In this document: in pieces, positions 23,979 through 31,127 of the stretch
How the letters are laid out: each line of letters begins with the position of its first letter
Position numbering within the stretch: position 1 is the stretch's first letter
Source: Lachnospiraceae bacterium
GTDB taxonomy: Bacteria; Bacillota; Clostridia; Lachnospirales; Lachnospiraceae
Length of the DNA stretch: 42,998 nt
Assembly: GCA_017634455.1 (NCBI GenBank)
Contig: JAGBNK010000002.1
Coordinates: 1-42,998 of the forward strand
Reading direction: 5' to 3'
Notes under the pieces: model-generated
Database searches by the model: none
Seen by the model: only the letters and a program-made list of their open reading frames with translations
Told to the model about the DNA's origin: nothing
Translations under genes and position numbers: made by a program

Positions 23979-24037
23979 CCGAGCAACTGACAGCTGCATG
24001 GCGGCTGGCTTTATTGGCGAGAAGACGAGGTGATAAC

Positions 24038-24892
24038 ATGAAAATTGGAATAATTGGCTCCGGCCGAGTAGGATATTCTATGGGAAAATATCTGTCGGTT
24101 GGTGGCGAGGATGTGGTCGGCTATTACGACAGACATCCGAAACGCGCGGCTGATGCTGCGTCATTTACTCAGACCAAAAGTTTTACAGACTTGTCCCAGT
24201 TGGTCGAACTTAGTGATACCCTGTTTATCACCACACAGGATGGTGAGATTTCAAACATATGGGATTGCATAAGTCAGTATGATTTAAATAACAAAATAAT
24301 TAGTCATTTCAGTGGCTCATTATCATCAGATGTATTTCAAGGGATAGATGAAACCGGGGCAAAAGGTTTGTCTATTCATCCAATGTTGGCGTTCAGCGAC
24401 AAATATAATTCCTATTTACAATTGAATGAAGCGTTTTTTACTCTCGAGGGAAATGATGACGCAGTTCGGACTATGAGTGAGATTCTTGCGGCTCACGGTA
24501 ATCATGTGCTTCATGTCTCGAAGGAGGACAAGGCTCTGTATCATTGCGCCACAAGTGTCCTTAGCAATCATGTAGTTGCAGTTCTACAAAGCGGTTATGA
24601 GATGCTTGAGGCAGCCGGTTTTTCCACGGAGGATGCAATTCGTTCTACGGCAAATCTGGTTAAGTGCAATGTGGAAAATGTTATTGCAAATGGCCCGGTA
24701 AATGCTTTGACCGGTCCTATTGAGAGAAATGATGTGGGCACAGTGCAGAAACATTTATCATCTTTGAACGATGCCCAAAAGGCGCGTTATTGTGATTTGG
24801 GAATGAAGATTGTGGAGATCGCCATGGAGAAACATCCGGAGAAAGATTATGAGGATATGATTTCGTTGCTGCAACAAAATCAATCCAACTAA
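24038..24892 (+). CDS. panG: Rossmann/DUF2520 protein, probable ketopantoate reductase PanG
   Basis: A 284-aa NADP-dependent reductase candidate. The N-terminal Rossmann fold has the loop IGSGRVGYSMG (6-16), the C-terminal part (about 130-270) matches DUF2520 with HPMLAFSDKY, LYHCATSVLSNHVVAV and NALTGPIERNDV. PanG proteins of this layout, described in Francisella, reduce ketopantoate to pantoate and replace PanE. The position, 58 bp before panB and followed by panC and panD, supports that role here. GAGGTG and the family start fix ATG 24038; the frame extends further upstream without a ribosome site. No panE is in the window. Confidence 0.82.
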   Translation: MKIGIIGSGRVGYSMGKYLSVGGEDVVGYYDRHPKRAADAASFTQTKSFTDLSQLVELSDTLFITTQDGEISNIWDCISQYDLNNKIISHFSGSLSSDVFQGIDETGAKGLSIHPMLAFSDKYNSYLQLNEAFFTLEGNDDAVRTMSEILAAHGNHVLHVSKEDKALYHCATSVLSNHVVAVLQSGYEMLEAAGFSTEDAIRSTANLVKCNVENVIANGPVNALTGPIERNDVGTVQKHLSSLNDAQKARYCDLGMKIVEIAMEKHPEKDYEDMISLLQQNQSN

Positions 24893-24950
24893 GGCTTTTT
24901 CGGTCATCGGGGGATGGAGAAGAAATATTCATATATGGGAGAAATAGAAA

Positions 24951-25778
24951 ATGAAGAACACAGTAGTAACTTTTAAGGAAGCAAAGGAAAAGGGTGAGAA
25001 GCTTACAATGCTTACAGCTTACGATTATTCTACAGCGAAGCTTATTGATGCAGCTGGGATTAATTCGATTCTGGTTGGCGATTCTGTAGGCAATGTAATT
25101 TTGGGATATGAGGATACAATTTCAGTGACTATGGAGGACATGATTCATCATTGCGCAGCAGTTGCTCGTGGAAATAAGGACTGTCTCTTGGTTTGTGACA
25201 TGCCATTTATGTCTTACCAGTCATCAGTTTATGATGCTGTGGTAAATGCTGGTCGTCTCATGAAGGAAGGCCGTGCTCACGCAGTTAAGCTCGAGGGTGG
25301 TGTTGAGTACGAAGAGACAATCAGAGCTATTGTAAATGCGTCAATTCCGGTATGCGCACACATTGGTTTGACACCACAGTCTATCAATGCATTTGGCGGA
25401 TTCAAGGTACAGGGCAGAGGCGAGAAGGCTGCACAGAAACTTCTTGATGATGCAAGAGCTGTAGAGAGAGCGGGAGCATTTGCCGTAGTATTGGAGTGCG
25501 TGCCAGCAAAGCTTGCTGAGAGAGTATCCAAGGAACTTAGCATTCCTACAATCGGTATTGGAGCTGGAGCAGGTTGCGACGGACAGGTGCTTGTATATCA
25601 GGATATGCTTGGCATGTTCACTGACTTCAAGCCTAAGTTTGTAAAACATTTTGCAAATGTTGGTGAGCAGATGACAGCTGCTTTCAAGGCTTATGATCAG
25701 GAAGTGAAGGCGGGAACATTCCCTGCTGAGGAGCACACATACAAGATTGATGATTCTATTATTGAGAAGTTGTATTAG
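24951..25778 (+). CDS. panB: 3-methyl-2-oxobutanoate hydroxymethyltransferase
   Basis: A 275-aa TIM-barrel enzyme that makes ketopantoate from ketoisovalerate and 5,10-methylene-tetrahydrofolate. Family motifs: [32 protein letters not shown] (metal-binding Asp), [21 protein letters not shown] and [18 protein letters not shown]. Length is standard. GGGAGA precedes the ATG. It is the second gene of panG-panB-panC-panD-coaBC, all on the same strand. Confidence 0.98.
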   Translation: MKNTVVTFKEAKEKGEKLTMLTAYDYSTAKLIDAAGINSILVGDSVGNVILGYEDTISVTMEDMIHHCAAVARGNKDCLLVCDMPFMSYQSSVYDAVVNAGRLMKEGRAHAVKLEGGVEYEETIRAIVNASIPVCAHIGLTPQSINAFGGFKVQGRGEKAAQKLLDDARAVERAGAFAVVLECVPAKLAERVSKELSIPTIGIGAGAGCDGQVLVYQDMLGMFTDFKPKFVKHFANVGEQMTAAFKAYDQEVKAGTFPAEEHTYKIDDSIIEKLY

Positions 25779-25872
25779 AAGCTGAATTGAAGCGATATAC
25801 GAGTATTATTTGGAATTGAGAAATGCTACCGGTTATTGATGATTTTGCACTGGAAGCATGTAGGAGGACACG

Positions 25873-26718
25873 ATGAAAATCTGTTATATAGTTGATGAAG
25901 TTAGAGAAGCAGTGAAGGAGTGGAAGCGCCAGGGGTTAAGCGTAGGATTTGTCCCAACAATGGGATATCTTCACGAAGGTCATAGAAGCCTCATGGAGGC
26001 TGCGCGCAAGGATAATGACAAGGTGGTAGTTAGTATATTTGTCAATCCTATGCAGTTTGGTCCGGGAGAAGATTTGGAGACTTATCCAAGAGATTTGGAA
26101 AAGGATTCTAAGCTTTGCGAGGAAGTTGGCGTTGATATTATATTCCATCCTGAACCAGAGGAGATGTACAAGGCAGGATTCTGCACTTATGTAGATATGA
26201 ATGGTCTGACAACAGAGCTTTGTGGCAAGACAAGACCAGTGCATTTCAGAGGAGTTCAGACTGTTGTTTTGAAATTATTTAACATAGTAACACCAGACAG
26301 AGCTTACTTCGGACAGAAGGACGCTCAGCAGTTGGCTGTAATCAAGAGAATGGTTACTGATTTGAATGTGGGCACAGAAATTATCGGTTGCCCGATAATT
26401 CGTGAGGCCAATGGCTTGGCTAAGAGTTCTAGAAATACATATCTAAGTGATGAGGAACGCCAGGCTGCATTGATTTTGAGCAAGAGCTTGAAACTTGGAA
26501 GAGAGGCTATCGAAGCTGGAGAGCGCGATTCGGCCAAGGTTATCGATATCATTTCACAGAATATTGCTACTGAGCCACTGGCCAAGATTGACTATGTGGA
26601 TGTGGTTGATTTCGCCACAATCACACCGGTTGATGCAATCTCAGGTGAGACTCTTGTGGCTATTGCCGTATACATTGGCAAGACTCGCCTGATTGATAAC
26701 TTCATCGTGGAAGTTTAG
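25873..26718 (+). CDS. panC: Pantothenate synthetase
   Basis: A 281-aa ATP-dependent ligase joining pantoate and beta-alanine. It shows the nucleotide-binding PTMGYLHEGHRSLM (28-41), FVNPMQFGPGED, YFGQKDAQQLAVI and the KSSRN loop late in the catalytic domain, in normal order. AGGAGG 6 bp upstream supports the ATG. It follows panB by 94 bp. The 247-bp gap to panD is filled by a large structured element. Confidence 0.98.
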   Translation: MKICYIVDEVREAVKEWKRQGLSVGFVPTMGYLHEGHRSLMEAARKDNDKVVVSIFVNPMQFGPGEDLETYPRDLEKDSKLCEEVGVDIIFHPEPEEMYKAGFCTYVDMNGLTTELCGKTRPVHFRGVQTVVLKLFNIVTPDRAYFGQKDAQQLAVIKRMVTDLNVGTEIIGCPIIREANGLAKSSRNTYLSDEERQAALILSKSLKLGREAIEAGERDSAKVIDIISQNIATEPLAKIDYVDVVDFATITPVDAISGETLVAIAVYIGKTRLIDNFIVEV

Positions 26719-26787
26719 GGTAATCAACAACTTCATCATCAAAGCTAGGGTGATTAATTATTATTTTGTTTTAGTTAGAGTAAACTA

Positions 26788-26929
26788 GCATCAGCTGACT
26801 TATATAGCTTTATCAGGAACATTGCGAGCCCTGGCACTTAACGAGTCGCGTAAGCAGACGAGTTTAGTACCGCTGGTGCGAGCAGGTGGCGGAAGCGTTC
26901 CGGTAAAGCTCATATAAGTCTGCAGATGC
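26788..26929 (+). other. 142-nt highly structured element between panC and panD
   Basis: Four stems nest around one axis: GCATC/GATGC, GACTTATAT/ATATAAGTC, AGCTTTA/TAAAGCT and GGAAC/GTTCC. Inside, ACTTAAC pairs with GTTTAGT (one mismatch), then a symmetric GA/GA internal loop, then GTCGC-GTAA-GC-A-GAC closed by a GNRA-type tetraloop. GCGAGC occurs twice in the inner part (26824 and 26878). The core is clearly more GC-rich than its surroundings. It could be a cis-regulatory RNA of panD-coaBC or an ERIC-like palindromic repeat. It does not resemble a riboswitch I know, and the simple pan RNA motif has a different form. Confidence 0.75.
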
Positions 26930-26965
26930 GGAACTATAAGTGGAATTATAAGTAGGAGAAAAGAA

Positions 26966-27361
26966 ATGACATTAAATATGTTAAAAGGCAAAATTCACAG
27001 AGCAACAGTTACTCAGGCGGCATTGGACTATGTGGGAAGCATCACAATCGACAGTCAGCTTATGGAAGCTGCTGGAATCCTGGAGTACGAGTATGTGCAG
27101 ATTGCAGATGTGGAAAATGGTAATAGATTTGAGACATATGTAATTGCCGGCGAAGCTGGAAGCGGTATGATTTGCTTAAATGGAGCAGCTGCTCGTCAGG
27201 TTCAGGTTGGCGATCATGTAATTATCATGGCTTATGCTCAGATGAGTCCTGAGGAAGCCAAGGAGAACAAGCCTTATGTGGTGTTTGTGGATGATGATAA
27301 CAAAATTTATCGTGAAACACGCTATGAGAAACATGGCTTACTCATGGATGATTTTAGATAA
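26966..27361 (+). CDS. panD: Aspartate 1-decarboxylase precursor
   Basis: A 131-aa pyruvoyl enzyme that makes beta-alanine. Self-cleavage is expected between G24 and S25 in DYVGSITID, giving the pyruvoyl group. [11 protein letters not shown] (catalytic Lys and His), [21 protein letters not shown] and VVFVDDDN are typical. GGAG 8 bp upstream supports ATG 26966. A second ATG 4 codons in is also possible. It is 30 bp before coaBC. Confidence 0.97.
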   Translation: MTLNMLKGKIHRATVTQAALDYVGSITIDSQLMEAAGILEYEYVQIADVENGNRFETYVIAGEAGSGMICLNGAAARQVQVGDHVIIMAYAQMSPEEAKENKPYVVFVDDDNKIYRETRYEKHGLLMDDFR

Positions 27362-27391
27362 TCAGAACAGTAATTATAAAGGAGAAAATAT

Positions 27392-28576
27392 ATGCTTGAG
27401 GGTAAATGTGTAGTCCTGGGAATTACAGGTAGCATTGCTGCTTATAAAATTGCATCACTGGCATCTGCTTTGAAGAAGTTGGGGGCTGATGTGGAAGTTA
27501 TTATGACACGCAATGCCACCAATTTCATTAATCCAATTACATTCGAGACTTTGACAGGACACAAGTGCCTGGTAGATACATTTGACAGAAACTTCGAATT
27601 CAATGTGGAGCATGTATCTATCGCTAAGAAAGCAGATGTATTTATGGTGGCACCTGCTTCGGCAAATGTTATTGGCAAAATTGCAAATGGAATATGCGAC
27701 GACATGCTTACAACTACATTTATGGCATGTCGATGCCCAAAGATTATTTCGCCAGCTATGAATACAGCAATGTATGAAAATGCTATATTGCAGGATAATC
27801 TCACTAAGCTGGAAAGTTATGGCATGAATGTCATTAAGCCAGCCAGTGGATATTTGGCTTGCGGTGATGTGGGCGCCGGCAAGATGCCTGAGCCTGAGGT
27901 GCTATTGGATTACATTTTACAGGAAATCGAGTATGAGAAAGATATGGTTGGCAAGAGAGTTCTTGTGACAGCAGGTCCGACTCGTGAGGCTATTGATCCT
28001 GTGCGATTTATCTCTAATCATTCCACTGGTAAGATGGGATATGCCATTGCCAGAGTGGCCAGCAGAAGAGGAGCTGAAGTGACATTGGTTTCAGGTCCAA
28101 CTAATTTGGATAAGCCTCTGGGAGTGCGTGTTATTGATGTGACAAGTGCCGGAGAAATGTATGATGCTGTGGTTGCTAATTACAAGGACGCGGATATTAT
28201 AATCAAGTCTGCAGCTGTGGCTGATTACACTCCTACAACTGTAGCCAATCAGAAGATGAAGAAATCAGATGATGATATGTCCATTGAACTTACCAGAACA
28301 GAGGATATTCTGGGCTGGTTGGGACAGCATAAGCTTGATAACCAGAAGCTGTGTGGATTTGCCATGGAGACACAGGACTTGATTGAAAATGCTACTGCCA
28401 AATTGAAGAAGAAAAATGCCGATATGATTGTGGCAAACTCCATTGCAACAGAAGGTGCCGGTTTTGGTGTTGATACCAATGTAGCGACTTTGATTACTTC
28501 TGACGGCGCTGAGTCTCTGAATATGATGTCCAAGGAAGAACTGGCGAAGATTATATTGGATAGATTAAATTTGTAA
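27392..28576 (+). CDS. coaBC: Bifunctional phosphopantothenoylcysteine decarboxylase/phosphopantothenate-cysteine ligase
   Basis: A 394-aa fusion enzyme for two consecutive CoA steps. The N-terminal FMN-dependent CoaC domain (1-185) has ITGSIAAYK, catalytic H74 (NVEHVSIAK), PAMNTAMYEN (121-130) and the flap Cys C157 (YLACGDVGAGKMPEP). The C-terminal CoaB domain (186-394) has AGPTREAIDPVRFISNHSTG and the CTP-binding KMKKSDD region. It is fully intact. It closes the pan operon and is followed by a terminator. coaE lies at 36000; a pantothenate kinase (the step before) and coaD are not in the window. Confidence 0.97.
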   Translation: MLEGKCVVLGITGSIAAYKIASLASALKKLGADVEVIMTRNATNFINPITFETLTGHKCLVDTFDRNFEFNVEHVSIAKKADVFMVAPASANVIGKIANGICDDMLTTTFMACRCPKIISPAMNTAMYENAILQDNLTKLESYGMNVIKPASGYLACGDVGAGKMPEPEVLLDYILQEIEYEKDMVGKRVLVTAGPTREAIDPVRFISNHSTGKMGYAIARVASRRGAEVTLVSGPTNLDKPLGVRVIDVTSAGEMYDAVVANYKDADIIIKSAAVADYTPTTVANQKMKKSDDDMSIELTRTEDILGWLGQHKLDNQKLCGFAMETQDLIENATAKLKKKNADMIVANSIATEGAGFGVDTNVATLITSDGAESLNMMSKEELAKIILDRLNL

Positions 28577-28620
28577 TGTTCGAATAATAGTATGCGAGAT
28601 TATGAATGATGCATAGAATG

Positions 28621-28659
28621 CACAGGCTGATTGTGAGAGCAATTAGGCTGTGTTTTTTT
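28621..28659 (+). terminator. Terminator after coaBC
   Basis: CACAGGCTGATTGT pairs with GCAATTAGGCTGTG with one mismatch and G-U pairs, followed by a T-run. Confidence 0.75.
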
Positions 28660-28666
28660 ATAACTA

Positions 28667-28724
28667 TTTACACGACTACCCCTGTGGGGGTATAATATAG
28701 TTAAACTACTCCTGTAGGGGGAGT
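28667..28724 (+). promoter_or_regulatory. Promoter with tandem operator repeats for the DUF3990/HTH pair
   Basis: TTTACA, 18 bp, then TATAAT (28691-28696). The 16-mer ACTACCCCTGTGGGGG (28675) recurs as ACTACTCCTGTAGGGG (28705), exactly 30 bp or three helical turns apart, one in the promoter spacer and one near the start site. Each is hairpin-like (TACCCC-TGTG-GGGGTA; ACTCC with GGAGT). Confidence 0.7.
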
Positions 28725-28749
28725 GGCATTTATTTCAAGGGAGATTATT

Positions 28750-29427
28750 ATGAGGCAGTATCTATATCATGGATCGGACCATATAGTTGGTCAACCTAAA
28801 TATGGTGAAGGAAAACTACATAATGATTATGGCAAGGGCTTTTACTGCACTGAGGATATATCTTTGGCACGTGAATGGGCTGTTGATAGAGATAGAGATG
28901 GCTATGTAAATATCTATGAGATAGATGATGGTGATTTGCAAATCCTTAATCTCGAAGAAGATTGCTATAATGGACTTCATTGGATAGAAATACTATTAAA
29001 TAATCGTAACTTTTCTTTGAATTATCCAATGGCTGTGGCAGCTGCAGATTATCTACATAAATATTTTCATGTTAACGTTGATGACTATGATGTTGTCATA
29101 GGATATAGAGCAGATGATAGTTATTTTTCATATGCCAGAGCTTTTGTAAATGGGAATATTGGATTGAATCAATTGTGTGATTCACTTCGCTTAGGAGAAC
29201 TTGGTGTTCAATATGTACTTAAAAGTAAAAAAGCATTTGACCAAATAAAGTATATTGGTTCAGAGCATGTGAACTCATATGAATGGTTTGCAAAGAAAGA
29301 TGCAAGAGATAAGCATGCCAGAGAAGCTTACAAGAATATGGATGTGATGAAGTATATCAAGACAGATATTTATATCAATAAAATAATTGAAGAGGAGATG
29401 AGGGCCGATGATCCACGCTTACAGTGA
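28750..29427 (+). CDS. DUF3990 ADP-ribosyltransferase-like protein, candidate toxin
   Basis: A 225-aa soluble protein with the DUF3990 pattern: LYHGSDHIVGQPKYG (5-19), NDYGKGFYCTEDISLAREWA (25-44), the central DVVIGYRADDSYFSYAR, and GVQYVLKSKKAFDQIKY near the end. DUF3990 is related to ADP-ribosyltransferase folds, with His7 and Tyr32 as likely NAD contacts. The chemistry here is inferred, not shown. AGGGAG before ATG 28750 is better than the upstream GTG. Its 3' end overlaps the HTH gene by 20 bp, a usual sign of translational coupling in toxin-antitoxin pairs. A C-terminal charged tail of about 50 residues is extra to the domain. Confidence 0.75.
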   Translation: MRQYLYHGSDHIVGQPKYGEGKLHNDYGKGFYCTEDISLAREWAVDRDRDGYVNIYEIDDGDLQILNLEEDCYNGLHWIEILLNNRNFSLNYPMAVAAADYLHKYFHVNVDDYDVVIGYRADDSYFSYARAFVNGNIGLNQLCDSLRLGELGVQYVLKSKKAFDQIKYIGSEHVNSYEWFAKKDARDKHAREAYKNMDVMKYIKTDIYINKIIEEEMRADDPRLQ

Positions 29428-30052
29428 ATTATATTTGGAAGAAATGCAAGAGGATATGGGATTGGTGTTTGATCTCGCCGTAAATGTCTTGCATTATGAT
29501 ATCAATGAATTTAATAAAATATTTATTAATAGTACAATTGCTAAGAAAATAGAGTATGGTGATTCATCTGTTTTGGCAGGCAAGTCGGGGGTTGAGATGT
29601 TATATGATGTCTTGGATGAGCGTGGTGATAAATACCGTGATATCCAGCAGGAAGACATAGATATTTGGTCGAGAAGCCCTCAATATTGGGTGGGGTGGAT
29701 TCTGTGTTATTATCAGTGGTATACGGCAATTTCATTTTTGGAAATATATAAGACTGTTACTGCAAAGGATATTGAGGATATGTATATGCCATATCATGAG
29801 ATGGATGAGAGTCAATTTGTTGATGAGATTAATCGACGCCGATCGGATATAAGAGCGATGACATATTTGAAATATTTTCGCCAGAAGGCTGGCTATACTC
29901 AGCAGCAACTTGCCGATTTGACAGATGTCCCGGTCAAAACAATACGTCAGTATGAGCAGGGGCAGAAAAACATTAATAAGGCTAGTGCAGAGACAGTGAT
30001 TAAGTTTTCCAGAGTTTTGTGCTGCCAGCCTTTTGATTTGTTGGAGAAATAA
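29408..30052 (+). CDS. C-terminal HTH protein, candidate antitoxin/regulator
   Basis: A 214-aa protein overlapping the DUF3990 gene. Residues 153-210 form an XRE helix-turn-helix: LKYFRQKAGYTQQQLADLTD, then VPVKTIRQYEQGQKNINKA. The N-terminal 140 residues are a separate acidic, aromatic domain (YWVGWILCYYQWYTAISFLEIY) that I cannot name; it may bind the partner toxin. An HTH antitoxin with a toxin-binding domain at the other end is a standard design, and the tandem operator upstream fits its DNA-binding part. The gene order, toxin first and HTH second, resembles HigBA. The role is inferred. Confidence 0.7.
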   Translation: MIHAYSELYLEEMQEDMGLVFDLAVNVLHYDINEFNKIFINSTIAKKIEYGDSSVLAGKSGVEMLYDVLDERGDKYRDIQQEDIDIWSRSPQYWVGWILCYYQWYTAISFLEIYKTVTAKDIEDMYMPYHEMDESQFVDEINRRRSDIRAMTYLKYFRQKAGYTQQQLADLTDVPVKTIRQYEQGQKNINKASAETVIKFSRVLCCQPFDLLEK

Positions 30053-30074
30053 TTTTACTTAGCTATTAAACTAA

Positions 30075-30875
30075 TCATTTCTTCAACCCAAGCCAAAGCG
30101 CCAATACGGCGTAGAGCTCCCGGACGAAATATGTTGGAAAGAGCCACCAAGCTGTAGGCGCGCTGATTGCGCCATAGGAGAATCTGTCGGATTCAATAAG
30201 TGGTCTGACAGTGTTAGTTGACTTACATTTATTTACCAGCTTCAGGGCGCGGTAGAGGTGGAAGTCATTTGATGTGATTGCTATATTTGGATTTAATTTT
30301 TGCTCCATTATTATTTCGAATGAGAAGATTAGATTCTCATAGGTGGTTGTGGATTTGGATTCCATATGTATGCGCATTGGATTAATGCCATGGTCTACAA
30401 GCCAGTTGTTCATGCACTCAGCTTCGGATATTTCTTCATCATAACCACGGCCGCCGGCTACAATTACATGAGAAGTGACATTTGCCTCCAGATAATCCAA
30501 GGCGGCATAGAGTCTCTCCTCCAGCATAAGTGAAGCTTTGGTTCCATAGACCTTGCATCCCAACACGATTACAGTGGCGGGATCCACGGGTCTTTTTTTA
30601 GTTGCAGTATATATGCACATGGATATGATAAATGCTGTGATACAGATTACACCTATGGCGTAAGCTGCGATTATAATTATGTTATGTACAATCGGAATCT
30701 GCAGACCTTCCATTATGAGATTCTGGAAAATGTTATGGCACAATCCGGCAATTATTAGGATGACGCCCACAATTATTCCGGTAGCATTTCCAATATTTAA
30801 AATTCTTTTTGTAAAAAATGGTGCGAGAAACCATAGAGTTAACATGATTCCCACAAGAGCTACTAATATATTCAT
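30075..30875 (-). CDS. YdcF-family (DUF218) membrane protein
   Basis: A 266-aa protein with three N-terminal membrane helices (about 2-20, 32-50, 62-90) and a DUF218 domain (101-235): VIVLGCKVYGTKASLMLEER, VIVAGGRGYDEEISEAE and ESKSTTTYENLIFS. ElyC and SanA of Escherichia coli belong to this group and affect envelope integrity and vancomycin tolerance, but the biochemical activity is not settled. It runs convergent to the HTH gene and divergent from the M24 peptidase gene. The start is the ATG at 30875; no strong ribosome site is visible. Confidence 0.85.
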   Translation of the reverse strand: MNILVALVGIMLTLWFLAPFFTKRILNIGNATGIIVGVILIIAGLCHNIFQNLIMEGLQIPIVHNIIIIAAYAIGVICITAFIISMCIYTATKKRPVDPATVIVLGCKVYGTKASLMLEERLYAALDYLEANVTSHVIVAGGRGYDEEISEAECMNNWLVDHGINPMRIHMESKSTTTYENLIFSFEIIMEQKLNPNIAITSNDFHLYRALKLVNKCKSTNTVRPLIESDRFSYGAISAPTAWWLFPTYFVRELYAVLALWLGLKK

Positions 30876-30940
30876 TTATTCTTCCTTGGTGTTCTGTTTT
30901 CAATTGAATTCTAAAGGAATAATCTCCAAGTTTCAATAAA

Positions 30941-31002
30941 ATTATAATTAAATTACAAGGTAATTATAATTGAATTACAAGATGATTATAATAACTTTAT
31001 AA
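30941..31002 (+). repeat. 22-bp AT-rich tandem repeat, about 2.5 copies
   Basis: Units begin at 30941, 30963 and 30985 with the core ATTATAATT(A/G)AATTACAAG; the third is truncated. It lies in the 252-bp divergent spacer between the ydcF-like and M24 genes. Confidence 0.7.
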
Positions 31003-31127
31003 TTTTACTTTAAAAACTTTATAACCCGTTGATTTTATTGAGTTTTTCAACATTTTCTGCTTTAAAATATACCCGTTTTGTTATATGATTATGTAGTACG
31101 AGTTCATATAGAAAAGAGGCATAAGAT

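Noticed and set aside
26719..26965. Known pan RNA motif
   Set aside because: That motif is, as I recall it, a short hairpin with conserved bulged A residues upstream of pan genes; the element here is a much longer multi-stem structure.
26800..26991. Minus-strand 63-aa ORF over the structured element
   Set aside because: It is a shadow of the palindromic element and the panD start, with no ribosome site.
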